Below are positions 10,600 through 23,271 of a DNA stretch of 64,000 nt, in pieces (positions within the stretch are counted from its first letter, which is position 1; each line of letters opens with the position of its first letter). The notes beneath the pieces were generated by a model. That model ran no database searches. It was not told the DNA's origin and saw nothing but the letters and a program-made list of their open reading frames with translations. The stretch covers positions 18,432-82,431 of the forward strand of contig WELA01005162.1 in the NCBI GenBank assembly GCA_009602735.1, read 5' to 3'. The stretch is from Mesotaenium endlicherianum. Taxonomy: Eukaryota; Streptophyta; Zygnematophyceae; Zygnematales; Mesotaeniaceae. The translations under genes were made by a program, and so were the position numbers.

Positions 10600-12270
10600 A
10601 CTGAAGGGACAGTTTGGGCGGTGCCCCAGCCGCCCGAAGGTGGAACCGTTTCAACGCCCCTTTGGCATTGGTCAGCTGGTCTTTAAACTTCCAAGTGTTC
10701 CCAGAGGCATCGTAACCCTTCCATCAGATGAGGTACTTCATGACAAATTTAGACGATCAACAAACCGTGCGAGCGTCTAAATCTCATCAACCTCATATTC
10801 CTCAGGGTCGCCGTCCGGGACAGCGGGGACCGGTCCCGGTTGGACAGATAAACGACCTGTGAACAATGTATCATCTTTGATGTATGGTTCCAGGAAGGAG
10901 ACATTAAAGACCGGGTGACCCTTGTAGTCCGCTGACATGTTCAGTTTGTAAGCATTCTGACCGACACGACGCACTACCAAATATGGACCAACCCAGACTT
11001 GACCAAGCTTTTTCTTGACCACACCAGGCAGGTACAGGTGCGAAGAATGCAATTTGACTAAATCGCCCTTAGAAAATGTCAGCTCCCGACGGTGTTGATT
11101 AGCGTATTTTTGTTGGTTTTCTTGGGCTTTGTGCAGGTTTTGTTGGACTTCTGACAGGGTGTCAGCATACTCCTGAGTTAACTGGAGGGAGACCGGGTTG
11201 TCAATCCCTTCAGGGTGAGTTAAAGACTCCCCTAGCACATTTAAAGGAGACATAGGGACTCTACCCAGGCTGAGTTCAAAAGGAGTCTTGCCCGTTGACG
11301 CATGCACCGCCCTGTTGACCGCAAACTGAATTTGAGGCAACAGGTCATCCCAATTATCTTTTTTTTGGTTAATATATGCTCTCAGCACCTCCTGCAGAAC
11401 TCGGTTAGTTCTTTCAGTCTGCCCATCAGTCTGAGGGTGGTTTGCTGTGCTGAGCAGCTGTTTGACTCCCATTAACCCCATTAAAGCTCTCCAAAACTTA
11501 GAGGTGAATTTTGAGTCTCTGTCTGAGATGATATTAGAAGGGAGCCCATGTTGGCATACTACATTGTTGTAGAACTGTCTCGCTATTTCGAGTGCACTTA
11601 CTTTGATAGTTGTGGGGATGAAAATGACCATTTTTGTCATTTTATCCACGACTACCAGTATCGAATCATGTCCAATAGCAGTTCGTGGTAGTGTGACCAC
11701 CCAGTCCATGGATATAGTTTCCCAACGGGACGCTGGGATGGGCAGCGGTTGCAAGAGACCTCCCGGTGGTGTGTGCCTAGACTTATTTCTTTGACACTGA
11801 TCACAGGACTTCACATACTTCAAGACCTCTCGGGGCAACCCCTCCCAATGATAATGTTTTGCCAGTTTGCCAACAATTTTGGCCTGCCCCAAATGCCCAC
11901 CCAGTAAACTGTCATGTGCTTGACTCAATAAAAGGGACCTTATTTCCAAGTTATTAGGAATGACCAGCTTCAGCCTGCCTGAAGTGGTTTCAGTCACCCA
12001 GACCCCTCCCTTAAGTTTATACCCGAGTGCAGTAGCACAACACACACCAGTAGTGGGGCTGGGCTCAAATGTTGGGTCAGAAAGGTAGGCTTTCCTAAGT
12101 TGTTCAAGAAAGGACTTTTTCACCTTTAGTGAAGTGAGTGCACGCAGGACTTTATCTACAGCATGCTGACTAAAGTTCCTTTCTTGCAAGTCAGGTCTTC
12201 TAGAGAGTGCATCAGCAGGATTCAACTTTCCTGGTTTGTAGTCGATCTGGACTTGGAACTGCTCCAGCAT
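10600..12270 (-). mobile_element. Element A: integrase and chromodomain region
   Basis: Zinc-binding HHCC part (GGHLGQAKIVGKLAKHYHW, then CDQCQ), catalytic core of the rve type (MDWVVTLPR, SDRDSKFTSKFW, NHPQTDGQTERTNR) and a C-terminal beta-rich part, with chromodomain remains toward 10600. This is the integrase of a chromovirus-clade Gypsy element. Confidence 0.88.
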
Positions 12271-12283
12271 CTGACTCTAGCGG

Positions 12284-14332
12284 TTCTCCCTCCTCGACAG
12301 CTTGGACTTCTTCTGAAAGTGGGTCACAGCTAGATGATCTGTAATCACCTTAAAGGCTTTACCATGTAAGTAGGCTCTCCACTGTTTGAGCACATGAATG
12401 ATAGCTATGCACTGAGTAATTAATCTTTGCTGGATTAAATTTCATTGACTCGTACAACACAGGGTGCCAATCCTGCCTTACCTTACCATCCTTTGTGGTT
12501 TTGCCCGCAGGCTGCAACAAAATAGCACCCATGGCAAAGTCAGAGGCATCAGTGACCACCTGCACCGGTTTGCTGGGGTCATACACGGCTAGCCCTGGGG
12601 CAGAACAAAGGGCATCTTTAAGGGTCTGGAAGGCAGCCTGCTGCTCTTCCCCCCACACATACCCTATGTCTTTCTTAGTAAGGTCAGTCAGTGTACTGGC
12701 CTTTGTGGAATAGTTCTCAATGAATCTCCTATAGTAGTTAGCCAACCCGAGGAAGGATCTAACTTCACAGATAGACTGTGGTACTGGCCAGTCCCTTATG
12801 GTCTGGACTTTCTTAGGATCCACACTGATGCCCTCTTTACTGACAACGTGGCCTAAGAATTCAATACTTTCCTTAAAGAAATCACACTTGCTCATTTTAG
12901 CATATAAGTGATTTCTTCTCAGAATGTCTATGAAGTGTTCAGCGTGCTGAGTCTCATCTTTAGAGAAAATTAAAATACTATCCAGGAAAACTTGCACAAA
13001 TTTGTCCAAATAAGGCCTGAAAATGTCATTCATAGCACCCATGAAGGTCGCAGGAGCATTTGTCAGTCCAAATGGCATCACGTTGAATTCATAGTGTCCA
13101 TAACGTGTGCGGAAGGCAGTCTTGTGTTCATCCCCCTCAGCAATTCTGATTTGATGATAACCACTCTTGAGATCTATCTTACTGAACACCTTAGCACCAG
13201 ACATGGTATCAAGCGAGTCCTCGATTCTGGATAAAGCATACTTGTTCTTTACTGTAATTGTGATCAGACTCTGTAATCCACACACATCCGCATACTGCCA
13301 TCCTTTTTCTTAACAAATAGGATGGGTGCGCCGTAAGGTGATTTACTGGGAGAAATATAACCATTTTCCTCAAGCTCTGCAATCTGTGTTTTCAACTCCT
13401 TGCTCGCTACATAAGACAAGCCATANCTTGCTCGCTACATAAGACAAGCCATAAGTGCGTTGCCAGGGTGGCTGACTCCCAGGTAATAAATCAATCCTAT
13501 GATCTACTTCCCTCTTAGGGGGTAGTCCTGGAGACATATTAAATACATCCGCATACTGAGCAACAATTTTCGCAGCAATAGGGTGCTCCGGAGGGCTTAC
13601 CTTTTTCTCCACTACTTCTTCAGGTTGAGGAGGTACCTCTCTTAGCAACAGACAGATCATTCTGTCTTCCTTCTGGTTCCAGCTTTTGACGAACTCCATT
13701 GCATTCAGCAACTTGCATCCTTTTGGAAGCCTCTTCTTTTCCTTCATTTGCCATCCACACAGGACAAGAGGAAGAAAACTGGTGGGTGCCAAGTCAGTCT
13801 GCCCATCACTGGCTCCTCTCACTTTAAGTGTACCTCTGCTCCAACACACTTCAGCTTGATGTCTATTAAGCCAGGACCTGCCTAGCACGAGATCATAAAA
13901 GCCAGTGTTGAGTACCTCAAATGTAAGCGTTTCAATTAGAACTGCAATGCAAGATCCTAACTGGACCTCAATAGGCTTGGTTATAACTCCTCCCGGGATA
14001 CTTGAGGCATCTCCAAGGAATATTTTTCTATTCCCTTGGGTGACAGTAGGCAGCCTTAGCCGCTTAACTAAGTCCTTGTGGATAAAAGTATGTGACGCCC
14101 CTCCGTCAACAAATGCCCTCACCTTCCTACCTGCAATCATGCAATGCAGTAGGATAGGGGGGACTGTCTTTTCCTGACTTTCGCATTGTTCTCCTGACTT
14201 AGCAAAGAAATGTTGGACATTAGGTGGAACAAGAGCATCCAGAGTGTGCACTCTCTGGATGACTATATTGCTGATGGTCTCCTTTATCTGGTTGTCAGGC
14301 ATGCATAGTGAATCCAGTTCAGTAGGACCCAT
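12284..14332 (-). mobile_element. Element A: protease, reverse transcriptase and RNase H region
   Basis: Retropepsin-like segment (GGASHTFIHKDLV) near 14050-14130, then Gypsy reverse transcriptase ([44 protein letters not shown]) and RNase H at 12359-13285. Fossil; broken. Confidence 0.85.
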
Positions 14333-14352
14333 AATACCAACTACGAGGGCAG

Positions 14353-15879
14353 CTAGTGACGACTCACTATCTCTAGCATCCTCACAGTCAGTAGACTGGA
14401 TTGCTGACTGTTGCTGTCTTTTAAAGGCTGGTCTTTTCTCTCGACCTTAGGCAGGTGCTTGACCGGACACTGTTCTCTGTAGTGGCCTTTCTGCTGACAA
14501 TGGTAGCAAGTAGATTTTGCTGAGGCTGGTCTCGGCTTAGTCCTACCACCACCCCTTCCATAGCCACCTCGAGAGGGACCACCTCTACCTCTAGACTGAA
14601 TAGCATTGTATTCATACCCATATTCATCACCCTGATCATCCTCAGCCTGGTCTCCTTCAATTGCATTGTAGGAACCGTGGGGCTTTTTGACAATCTTAGA
14701 CACCAAAGCATTACTCTGGCGCTTGTGATTGAACTGCTGCTGATCGCAGGCGTCAGCATCCTGGATCAAGTCAGCCAGCTTCTCATACTTCTTCTCAGCG
14801 AAATGACCAAAGACTTCGGATATTCAACCATACCTGAAGTATGCTATCCTATACCGTTCTGGCAAGTCTGGCTGCTTCATCATGTTCTCTTGGAACTTTT
14901 GAGCAAACTCAGCAACTGAAGTGGTCTGCTTCAGTGTCAGGGAGATCATCGCATAGATAGCTTTCTTCTGCTGGTTGATGACATCAAACTTCTCATGCAA
15001 CTTCTCGACAAACTCTCTCTACGTAGAGTCACCGAGTTGCCGAGCCTTACGCTCACCTTTCCAGTAAAGCCACCAGTCTGCGGCACTGCCTTTCAGTAGC
15101 GCACCGGTGTGCCTGACCTTCTCGTAATCTTGCAGTTCTGGGTAGTTCTCCAGCCACTGCTCAACATCCGCGAGAAACTTGATCAGGTAATATTTTCTGT
15201 TTCCCTCAGAATCATAGTCCTGGGGAGGTTTCGGCTTGGGCTTACCAGGCCCTCTGCCACCAGCACCAGTGGTTTGAGACCCCAGTTGGTCACTGTCCCG
15301 CAGTAGAATTATTATGATTCTTTTGTCCTCCTGTTGGGACTGATACATGGTCGCCATTTGCGACTGCATCTGAACGAACAACACTCCCAAGTCTACACTC
15401 TGGGGTGGTAGTCTAGCAAATGCAGCAGCAGCATTGGCATCCACTCGCTGAGTAGTGTCCTCAACAGTCCCTCATGCTCCTGCAGCAGCAATTTCTGCCG
15501 CATTCAGCCGGTCACGTATTTGACCTAGGGGTACACTGAGTTGTACAGCAGGAGGTGGGTTCCGAACATTGGCCCTTGATGCCATAAGTTCTTCAACAGT
15601 GCGCTCGTCAGCTGGCTGTCCTTCCCTCCTTTCTGTATCTTCAGCGACCTTTGCTAATTGTTCAGCTTCTAATCTGGCTCTCTCCTCCTCAGCTTGCTGT
15701 GCTGCGACTGCGGCAATAGCAGCTGCCTCATCTGCAGCCTCTCTAGCTGCATTATCTGCCACTGCTTCAGAATAGGTACGGGTTCCCGCTACATGGCTTT
15801 CCGCCTGGTTTTCGACATTCTCGTTATCCTGGTTCTCCATGTCTCGGGAGTTGCTAGTTTGAGACCTTGTCCTTACCAT
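14353..15879 (-). mobile_element. Element A: gag region
   Basis: Begins MVRTRSQTSN at 15879. It includes an Ala/Glu-rich first part, a capsid-like part (WWLYWKGERKARQLG) and a CCHC zinc knuckle (CYHCQQKGHYREQC) near 14480-14520. It is equivalent to 23272-24730 in element B. Confidence 0.85.
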
Positions 15880-15900
15880 ACAAAGAAGACTGTGATAACT

Positions 15901-15912
15901 GCTCCGATACCA
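15901..15912 (-). other. Element A primer-binding site
   Basis: Read on the minus strand, TGGTATCGGAGC lies next to the 5' LTR and matches, with one difference, the common plant retrotransposon site complementary to the initiator Met tRNA 3' end. Confidence 0.8.
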
Positions 15913-15913
15913 C

Positions 15914-16663
15914 TAAAATGAATTGACTTACCAAATAGGCGATTAACAATTGATAAAGATCTTTATATCAGCAAGTAATCTTTATGGATTTTCCGTTAAC
16001 CGATTAAACGGCAAAAGGACAACACACTAGCAGTGAACAACACTCGTAAATCAAATGCGAGTAAACTAGCATCAATAATGCACTCAATAAACTCATACAT
16101 AAGCAAGGTTAGAAGACAGTGCGTATCAATGGCTTCTCGCCCTGGATTCAGATCTCTCTCAGTAAGCTGTACAAGAGAGTTGGCCTCGTTTCCGAACGCC
16201 GAACTCGAGAGCAATGCCTAGCATATGTACATGGAATGAGTTTACTGTTCAACGGCCAGTGCGATGGCACCGCCTACCCGGGAGTTAACCACGTTGGTAG
16301 GACCTCGGTTAACCAAATCCACCNTGGTAGGACCTGGGTTAACCAAATCCACCGCCATCTCCCATCAGCCCAAATCGCCATCCATCATAGGGATGTCATT
16401 TGGCCATTTATCTAGCATACCACACTTAGATGCATATCGAGGCAGTTCGCTGCTACCGAGTACGGAAGTCAGCTGGCTGTCAAAGAATGTGTCAGCAAGC
16501 TGACTTAAGTTGACTTCAGCCTGCTGCTTTCGGCTGAGTCATTAAATTGATATTAAATATAAAGTCCAGCAGACTAGTTGTTAACTAGAGTTCAGCAGGC
16601 TGAACTTATTTCACCGCTATATTTAAATGAATATTATATCAACCAATATACTGATTCATTACA
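15914..16663 (-). repeat. Element A LTR (5' LTR in element orientation)
   Basis: 750 bases, ending ATTACA just before the GCTTC target duplication. The greater length than the partner LTR comes mainly from about 30 bases repeated around a single assembly N at 16324. Confidence 0.92.
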
Positions 16664-18010
16664 GCTTCTTTGTTGCGCCACATGTGTACAAGTCAGGGGC
16701 TAGACGGGTTTACAACTCCTCCCTGGAACAGCTTTAACCCTGCCCGATGCCCTAATCCTGCCCAAGCTTATACCCTGCCTGAACCTCAAACCTCAGACTT
16801 CAGCCCACGCCCCAAGACTCAGAAGCAATTAAACTCAGCAGCAGCAGCGTGCAAGACTGCTTGGGGCGGAGCTTTGGCCCGTCGTAGAGAGGCTGGCGAG
16901 ATTTTAGGTCTAGATTTTGAGTTTGCAGATTAGGGTTTGAGTAGCATGGGAGAGCAGTGAGTTGTCGTGGCAGCAGCATGCTCATGCTCTCCTGCAGCAC
17001 GCGTTTGTTCTTTCGCCACGTGTCGCACCGAGAGCGCTTCACCATCTTCGCCAGCTGTCTACATCCCAGCAGCAGCAGCCGCTGGAGGCGCACGCTCACC
17101 GTCCTTGCTGCTGCCTTGCTGGCGCGGGTGAGCAGGGAGCCACGCTGACAGGTGGCACGCTGCCTGCCAAGAAGCTTTTGCCCATTGTCTATGGGGCGAG
17201 AGCTGCCGACCCCATCGTGGAGGTTGTTAGTGCCCAGTGAGACACCCTTCTTCCTTTCTTGCACGCGTGCCTGATGCCAGCGTGGCTGCGTCTGGCTGGA
17301 CTGCGTTTGGAGTGAGGGCCAGGCTGTGCACGCGCCCCAATCCATGCACGCAGGGGTCTACGTGTGCGGCTGCGTGTGCTTGCCTCTGCCATGTGGCGCA
17401 ATCCGTGCTCCAACAATGAGCAAGACGTGCGTGAACGTGTGCGCGTGGCTCACCTAGTAGCGTCATTTGGCGTCGCTTGGATGCATGTGCATGCGTACGC
17501 GCATGCATGCATGCATGCCCGCACGCAGCTGCCAGCTGTCTTTGTGAGGGCGCTGTCAAACCTACTCAATCCTCCCACTTGCTCTTCCTGCTGCTCTGCT
17601 GCTGGCAGGGCTGGCAGAGACTAGCAGGCTGGTCCTCAACTAGCATCTACTGCTTAGCTACACCATATGTCACGTGCTGCCCGTTTGCGGGTTGCCTGGT
17701 GTCTGCGCGTGTGGGAGCAGGCTGGTGCCTGACTGGCATCTGTTGCTTCATTGCACCACGTGCCAGGGCTGGGCAGGCGCACGTGCGTCACTTGTCCATG
17801 CGTCGAGCCTAAAAGGCTGCTACCCGTCTGTTGGTGGGTTGGTGTCTCTGCGAGTGTCCTAGCACGCTGGTGCCCATCTTGCTGCTCAAGTGCGCCACGT
17901 GTGGACGTGCCGGGGCTCGCAGAGGGTGGCAGGCTGGTGCTCGACCGGCATCTGCTGCTGCGCTGCTCGACTGCTGCTTGGCTGCATCACGTGTCGGAGC
18001 TGCCAGGGTG
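16664..18010. repeat. Degenerate repeat array R1, right part, with embedded unassigned sequence
   Basis: Continuation of the R1 array interrupted by element A. Diverged units appear at about 16664-16690, 17605-17655, 17690-17765, 17840-17900 and 17905-18000. The stretch 16700-17560 is less clearly repetitive and has short frames on both strands that I cannot assign. A CATGCATG-rich run lies at about 17488-17520. Confidence 0.6.
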
Positions 18011-18739
18011 TTGGTGGTCTGCTGCTAACATAGGCTCTTTGTGTTGGTGCTGCCTGGTTGTTCTTCTGCAGTGCCATGTGGTACGTGTCAAGGCTGGGAG
18101 GGTGTCTGCATGTGTGGGCAAGCAAGTGCCTGTTGGTGTGCTTCTTGGAGTGTGTACGTGTTAAGCCAGAGAAGGTGTCACATGCACACTTGTGGCGTTG
18201 AGTCATGGACTTAAGTTGGAATAATGAAGGTGGTGCACTTTAGCTGGTACTTTGAAAGGTCGCACTTCAAGCAAATAGTACCATATAGTGCAGTATTAAA
18301 GGCAAGCTACCATGCACCCGTCTGTAGAAAATAAGAAATTCAGTTCCATATTAATAGTAGATGCCGGCAGCCTGTAATGTACTGTATTGGCTAAGTACTT
18401 AGATCTTGTAATGAAAACATCTGATTAATGTTTGCAACAACTCAATATTCACTTAGTATTAAATACTGTGCATGCACTGAGTTGGCGTTTGTGCAAGAGG
18501 CAAGAGTGCCCCTGCATACGTTACAAAAGCCATAGCTCCATCCTCTTTGCTTGCTACTTCATTGCTGAAAGTGTGGTGTGAAACAATTGCACTACACCAT
18601 AATACTATAAAGTTGCAATTAGGTAGATTTGTACAGGAATACATTGCATACGAGTTTCATGCAAACACCATGAGATATGCACCATAATTCTCAATGCACG
18701 TCAACACATGGCTTCTTGACGCAGAGAAAGGCAACTCAG
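18011..18739. other. No gene seen
   Basis: AT-richer sequence between two repeat arrays. Only short frames, none with recognisable features. Confidence 0.5.
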
Positions 18740-19670
18740 AGAGTTACTGGTGAGCAGGTGTGAGCATATGAGTGAGCACGTGTGTGCTGCAGCGCGTGTG
18801 TGAGGGCAGCTTCGGATATGGCTGTGTGTGTTGGAAGGGTGCTGCTGGTGCAGGCACAATAAACATAGCATGCGTGCTGATGTGGTGGGGTGAGCATGCG
18901 GTAGTAAGCTGTGTGCAATGGCGAGGACGAAGGCGAGGCAAGGGCAAGTGTAGTGCCGGGGCAAGGTGTGGTAGTAGGCAGGGGTGAGTATGTGCTCTGT
19001 TGCAAGGGCGAGGGCAAGGGCAGGGCGGTTGGGGTGCTGGGGTACTTGTGTGTGCTGTTGCAAGGGCAAGGGCGAGGTTGAGTATGGTGCTGGGGTGAGG
19101 GTGTGCTAGTAGGCAGGGGTGAGTGTGTCTGCTGCTGCGAGGGCGAGGTTGAGGGCGGGGTGGGTGTGGTGCTGGGGTGCTTGCAAATGCTGCTGCGAGG
19201 GCGAGGGCGAGTGTGAGGGCGAGGGCGAAGGCGAGGGCTGGGGTGTGTATGCGCTACGAGCAGGTCATGCGGGGCGTGTGAGTGTGTTGCACCGAGCACG
19301 AGGGCGAGGGCGAGGCAAGGGTGGTGCAGGGGTCTGTCGCTACAGGGGTCTGTTGGTAGCAGGGCAAGGCGGGTGTGGTGCTGAGGTGCTTGTGTATGCT
19401 GCTGCGACGGCGGGCGAGGACGAGGCTGGATATGGTGTTGGGGGGTGTGTGTGCTTCGAGGAGATACTGCGGGGGTATACTTGTGTGTGCTGCTAGGAGG
19501 GCGAGGGCGAGGTTGATTAGGTGCTAGGGTGAGGGTGTGCTAGTAGGCATGGGTAAGTGCATGTGCTGTTGCTTGGGCGAGGGCAAGGGCGAGGTGGCAG
19601 TGGTCCTGGGTGCGCGCGAGGCCGAGTGTGGTCCTGGATGCTTGCGTATGGTGCGCACAGCCCCTGAAGT
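18740..19670. repeat. G-rich minisatellite with GGGCGA units
   Basis: Degenerate tandem repeat of roughly 100-120 bases carrying GGTGCTGGGGTGCTTGTG-like and GTGCTGCTGCGAGGGCGAGG-like blocks, with GAGGGC hexamer runs inside (for example 19190-19235). Strong strand bias for G. Open frames across it are an effect of the repeat. Confidence 0.75.
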
Positions 19671-19682
19671 CCCCCCCCCCCC

Positions 19683-19705
19683 NNNNNNNNNNNNNNNNNN
19701 NNNNN
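19683..19705. other. Assembly gap (23 N) between C homopolymers
   Basis: Ns flanked on both sides by C runs, so the true length and the join are uncertain. Confidence 0.98.
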
Positions 19706-20592
19706 CCCCCCCCCGGGCACAAGAGCAAGAGGGGGCAGCCGCTGTGCCCAAGCAATTGTATGCACAGCCCCCTGCACCCGCCAGAACATAGTCCCCTAGG
19801 CAGCCCCTGCCCGCACGCCCTGGACCAAGGGGGTGGCAGCTGCCGCCAGTGCATGCGCCCCCCGCACACGCATCACCTGATGATGCTCACTCAGCAGAGG
19901 AGTGCAGAGCAGCCCCCCGCAACCTGCGACACAAAGCCCCTTCTGCACAAACGAAGTCTGAGGGGGCCGCCGCTGCTGTTGCCCCCCTTGAGACAGCCCA
20001 TGAACAACCCCCCCCAACACACCCCCTCCAGCACACATCACACCGGGGGGGGGCAAGCTGCTGCCACGGCCCCTCCACACATTGGACCAGGGAGACAGCC
20101 ACCGGTGCCACTTTTTCCCCGCGCACACAGCCCCTACACACACCTAAGTAGAAGGGCGGGGGCAGCCCCTGGACGCTCCAAGAAGGGCAAGGGGGGGTGC
20201 AGACGCTGGTGTTGCAGTCCCTTCCGCCGCATTTGCCAGCCCCACGGGAGGAGAAGCCCTTTCCCCCGACCTGCACGCAGCCCCCCCCCACCCTCCTGCC
20301 CACCCGGGCCGCCGCAAGCCAACGAGCCAGTCTCCTCTCTCCAGCCACTAGAGCTTGATTGGACAAGGGGCAGACTTCCACGAGGGAGGGGCTTTGCTGC
20401 CAGAGCCCGCAACAGATGGAGTGTGCAGGAAAGGGAAGGAGGGAGGGAGGGAAGGTCTCCAGCAGCCAGAAAGAAGGGTGGAAGCTCTGAAGGGAGCATC
20501 TCTGCCAGGGAGTAGTAAATGGTTAAAAAAATTGGAACGTGCAACAAGAACACAGATTGCAAGATTGGTAAACAGAATAATTTTATTACACA
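19706..20592. other. C-rich sequence, no gene supported
   Basis: Low-complexity, C-rich DNA with loose repeats of a CAGCCCCTGCACAC-like unit. Long frames on both strands follow the base bias and have no domain. Element C begins immediately after. Confidence 0.5.
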
Positions 20593-21597
20593 TGTCATAA
20601 TTTATTAAGTCGAGGTTGACATACAAAACCAAGCTCTACGTGTGTGAACCATCAACCTAGGAAGACCAACTTTGCATTGACTTTACGCATCCATATGTTG
20701 ACCTTCTCTAGATTTCCGAGTCACCAAAGTGTAACGCGTCGAAGCATCTTCCGAATGGCACCGGTTTCACATCATTTGGTTAATTATCGAGCGAGATAGA
20801 CGCGATCTAGTCCGCACTCCTTTCGGCACCTAGCGGAATCACACCAAATGGCCAACTTGTGACTCAATGCACCCAAAGGTGACTATTCGTGACCCCAAGG
20901 ACCCCTAGCTTTGTGCGCACAAATCCGCGAGCCCTTTAGACTACATAAGTCTTGCATTTCCATAGTATAAGTGCATCATTGAGGCTATAACTTGGTGACT
21001 GCATCACCTAATCCTAGAGGAAGCTTCCTCAAGTTTCAGATTCACTTTTGAGGCGCTATCTAGGTAGAACTACCCAAGGTAAGCTCCACCAATGAGACAC
21101 TTAGCATATTCTACGTGCTTTGCTTTGATTGGTTTGAGTTATGCTTAGCCTATAGGAGTGCTAATACATGCCTTGTACACATTAGTGGACATAGGAGAGC
21201 CTCCTAGAGTGACTACATGCATTGGATCCGCCGCATACGACGCCGGGTTCTCAGGAGTATAAGTGCTAGAGATGTCCCTAGAGGAACATCATTTTAGAAG
21301 TCCCATTATGCCAGTTGTAAGTCACATAGATTATCAGTAAAGCTTACACTTTTATCTCTTGTGTTTTTAGGACCACTTAGTCTCTCTCTTGTGAAGAGCA
21401 AGCCTTGCTGGCTTCCAATCACTAGAAGAACTTCACAAGTGGTGAGCAAAGTCACAGCTTATACCCCCTGCCATAGGACTACTCTTGAAGATCATGATGT
21501 GCTTCCAATGATCTTTTGGGCCGGACTTCATGAGTTGTTTTCCTACCAGATTACAATCTTGAGGTGCTCACTCTAGAGAGTACACACCCCTTACTTC
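20593..21597 (+). repeat. Element C 5' terminal region
   Basis: About 1,005 non-coding bases starting TGTCATAATT, matching the complement of 29513-30518 closely end to end. Homology stops about 45 bases before the gag start at 21643. It may be an LTR lacking its last part, or a unique 5' terminal region. Confidence 0.75.
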
Positions 21598-21642
21598 TAA
21601 AAAGATCTCTCTTTGCCTGCACGTAATTAGAATCTTCAGCGT

Positions 21643-22516
21643 ATGCCTACCCGTAGTGGGCGTGCTTACCAGCCTTACTACGAAGGGGTTATTGGAGAAG
21701 ACTCAGACTCCGATCTCAGTACTGTCACTGAACCCTCTGAAGGGGAACAGCCGGCACTCGTGCTTTCTGTGATTGTCCCTGAGCCGTCTTCCCAGTGGGC
21801 TCACCACAATTCCTGGTATCCCATGGCCGGTGACCACGAGGTCAAGGCTGACAGGTCCTCCCCTTTCCGCTACAGCGGCAGACCAGGAACCTGTGATCTG
21901 GACTACACAATCTCAGAGTTCGAGGCTGAGTTCGTGACCGCGAGGCTTAAAACGCCCGCGCTCACTAAGCGTGACGTGTTCTATACGCTCATGCGCTATC
22001 TCCTCTACGAGACCCGTGACACATTCCGTGAGAAGGGTGACAAGATCTACGCACGCACAGAGCCTGTGGGAGAACCCCCAGTGGAGACCCTCCTCGCTGA
22101 TCTGGTCAAGGCCTTCTGGGACGTCCTCAGGAAGGAGTTCCAGGCCGCGACCAAAGAGAAGGTGTACGAGCTGCACCACTTCTTCCGCCGCAAGAACGAG
22201 ACGATCCGAATGATGTACCGCCGCTTGACGCACCTTCGCCGAGACGTTGGCACCGTCACTGACCGAGAGGCAGCGGAGATCTTCTTGCGCGCCGTAGAGC
22301 CACGTTAGAGGGAGCGAGCCATGGCTCCTCTCATCCACCACATCGGCTCCGAGTACTCGCTGGAGGACGCTTACCTCTCAGTCGAGAAGCAGAGCTTGGC
22401 CGCCGCACGGAGCAACATTAGCGACCGTGTAGGCCTCGCATCCACGGGCGTGCGCCAGAAGTCTTCGGTGCTGCCATCCACAACAATGCGCCCAACTCCG
22501 GCTTGCCAGCCCCAAC
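21643..22516 (+). mobile_element. Element C: gag, first part
   Basis: Starts MPTRSGRAYQPYYEG. It has the helical capsid-like character of Gypsy gag (LKTPALTKRDVFYTLMRYL, KEFQAATKEKVYELHHFF, GTVTDREAAEIFLRAV). Element B is inserted at 22516/22517; gag sequence continues at 32641. Confidence 0.75.
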
Positions 22517-23237
22517 TGTAACGAATCAGTATATTAGTAGATATAATATTCATTTCAATATAATAGTCAATTAAGTTCAGCCTATTGAACTCTAGTTAAT
22601 AATGAGTCTGCTGGACTTTATAATTAGTATCAGTTTAATGACTCAGCCGAAAGCAGTAGGCTAAAGTCAGCTTAAGTCAGCTTGCTGACACATTCTTTGA
22701 CAGCCAGCTGACTTCCGTACTCGATAGCAGCGAACTGCCTCGATATGCATCTAAGTGTGGTATGCTAGATGAATGGCCAGATGACATCCCTATGATAGAT
22801 GGCGATTCGGGATGATGGGAGATGGGGGTGGGTTTGGTTAACCCAGGACCTACCAACGTGGTTAACTCCCGGGTAGGCGGTGCCATCGCACTGGCCGTTG
22901 AACAGTAAACTCATTCCATGTACATATGCTAGGCATTGCTCTCGAGTTTGGCATTCGGAAACAAGGCCAACTCTCTTGTACAGCTTACTGGGAGAAACCT
23001 GAATCCAAGGCGAGAAGCCATTGATACGCACTGTCTTCTAACCTTGCTTATGTATGAGTTCACTGATTTGCATTATTGATGCTAGTTTACTCGCATTTGA
23101 TTTACGAGTATTGTTCACTGCTAGTGTGTTGTCCTTTGCCGTTTAACTAGTTAACGGAAAATACCATAAAGATTACTTGCTGATATAGAGATGTTTATCA
23201 ATTGTTAATCGCCTATTTGGTAAGTTGACTCATTTCA
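22517..23237 (+). repeat. Element B 5' LTR
   Basis: 721 bases from TGTAACGAAT to CATTTCA; same family as the element A LTRs in inverted orientation. Confidence 0.92.
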
Positions 23238-23238
23238 G

Positions 23239-23250
23239 TGGTATCGGAGC
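23239..23250 (+). other. Element B primer-binding site
   Basis: TGGTATCGGAGC directly after the 5' LTR, the same initiator-Met-type site as in element A. Confidence 0.8.
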
Positions 23251-23271
23251 GGTTATCACAGTGTTCTTTGT

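Larger units (their letters stand above)
7783..16663 (-). mobile_element. Element A: Ty3/Gypsy chromovirus-type LTR retrotransposon (fossil)
   Basis: About 8.9 kb on the minus strand with LTRs at both ends (7783-8518 and 15914-16663), TG...CA termini and a 5-bp target duplication GCTTC (7778-7782 and 16664-16668). Parts in order of its own strand: 5' LTR, primer-binding site matching initiator Met tRNA, gag with a CCHC zinc knuckle, protease, reverse transcriptase, RNase H, integrase, remains of a chromodomain, an extra gene of unknown function, 3' LTR. The LTRs differ by roughly 4 percent by eye, so the insertion is moderately young. The coding part is broken in several places (roughly five or more). 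It interrupts repeat array R1. Confidence 0.93.

Noticed and set aside
7080-18010. CRISPR-like array from the regularly repeated R1 units
   Set aside because: Units are diverged, spacing is irregular, spacers are not distinct, and the genome is eukaryotic.
18736-19496. Pro/His/Ser-rich or Gly/Arg-rich proteins on either strand
   Set aside because: A by-product of the GGGCGA minisatellite.
19706-20515. A 300-residue Pro/Arg/Ser-rich protein
   Set aside because: The frame starts in Ns and follows C-rich repeats; the opposite strand is open as well.
20593-21597. A complete 5' LTR of element C
   Set aside because: It lacks the last ~135 bases of the 1.15-kb unit before gag starts, and the 3' end of C has only those 135 bases; a full LTR pair cannot be shown.
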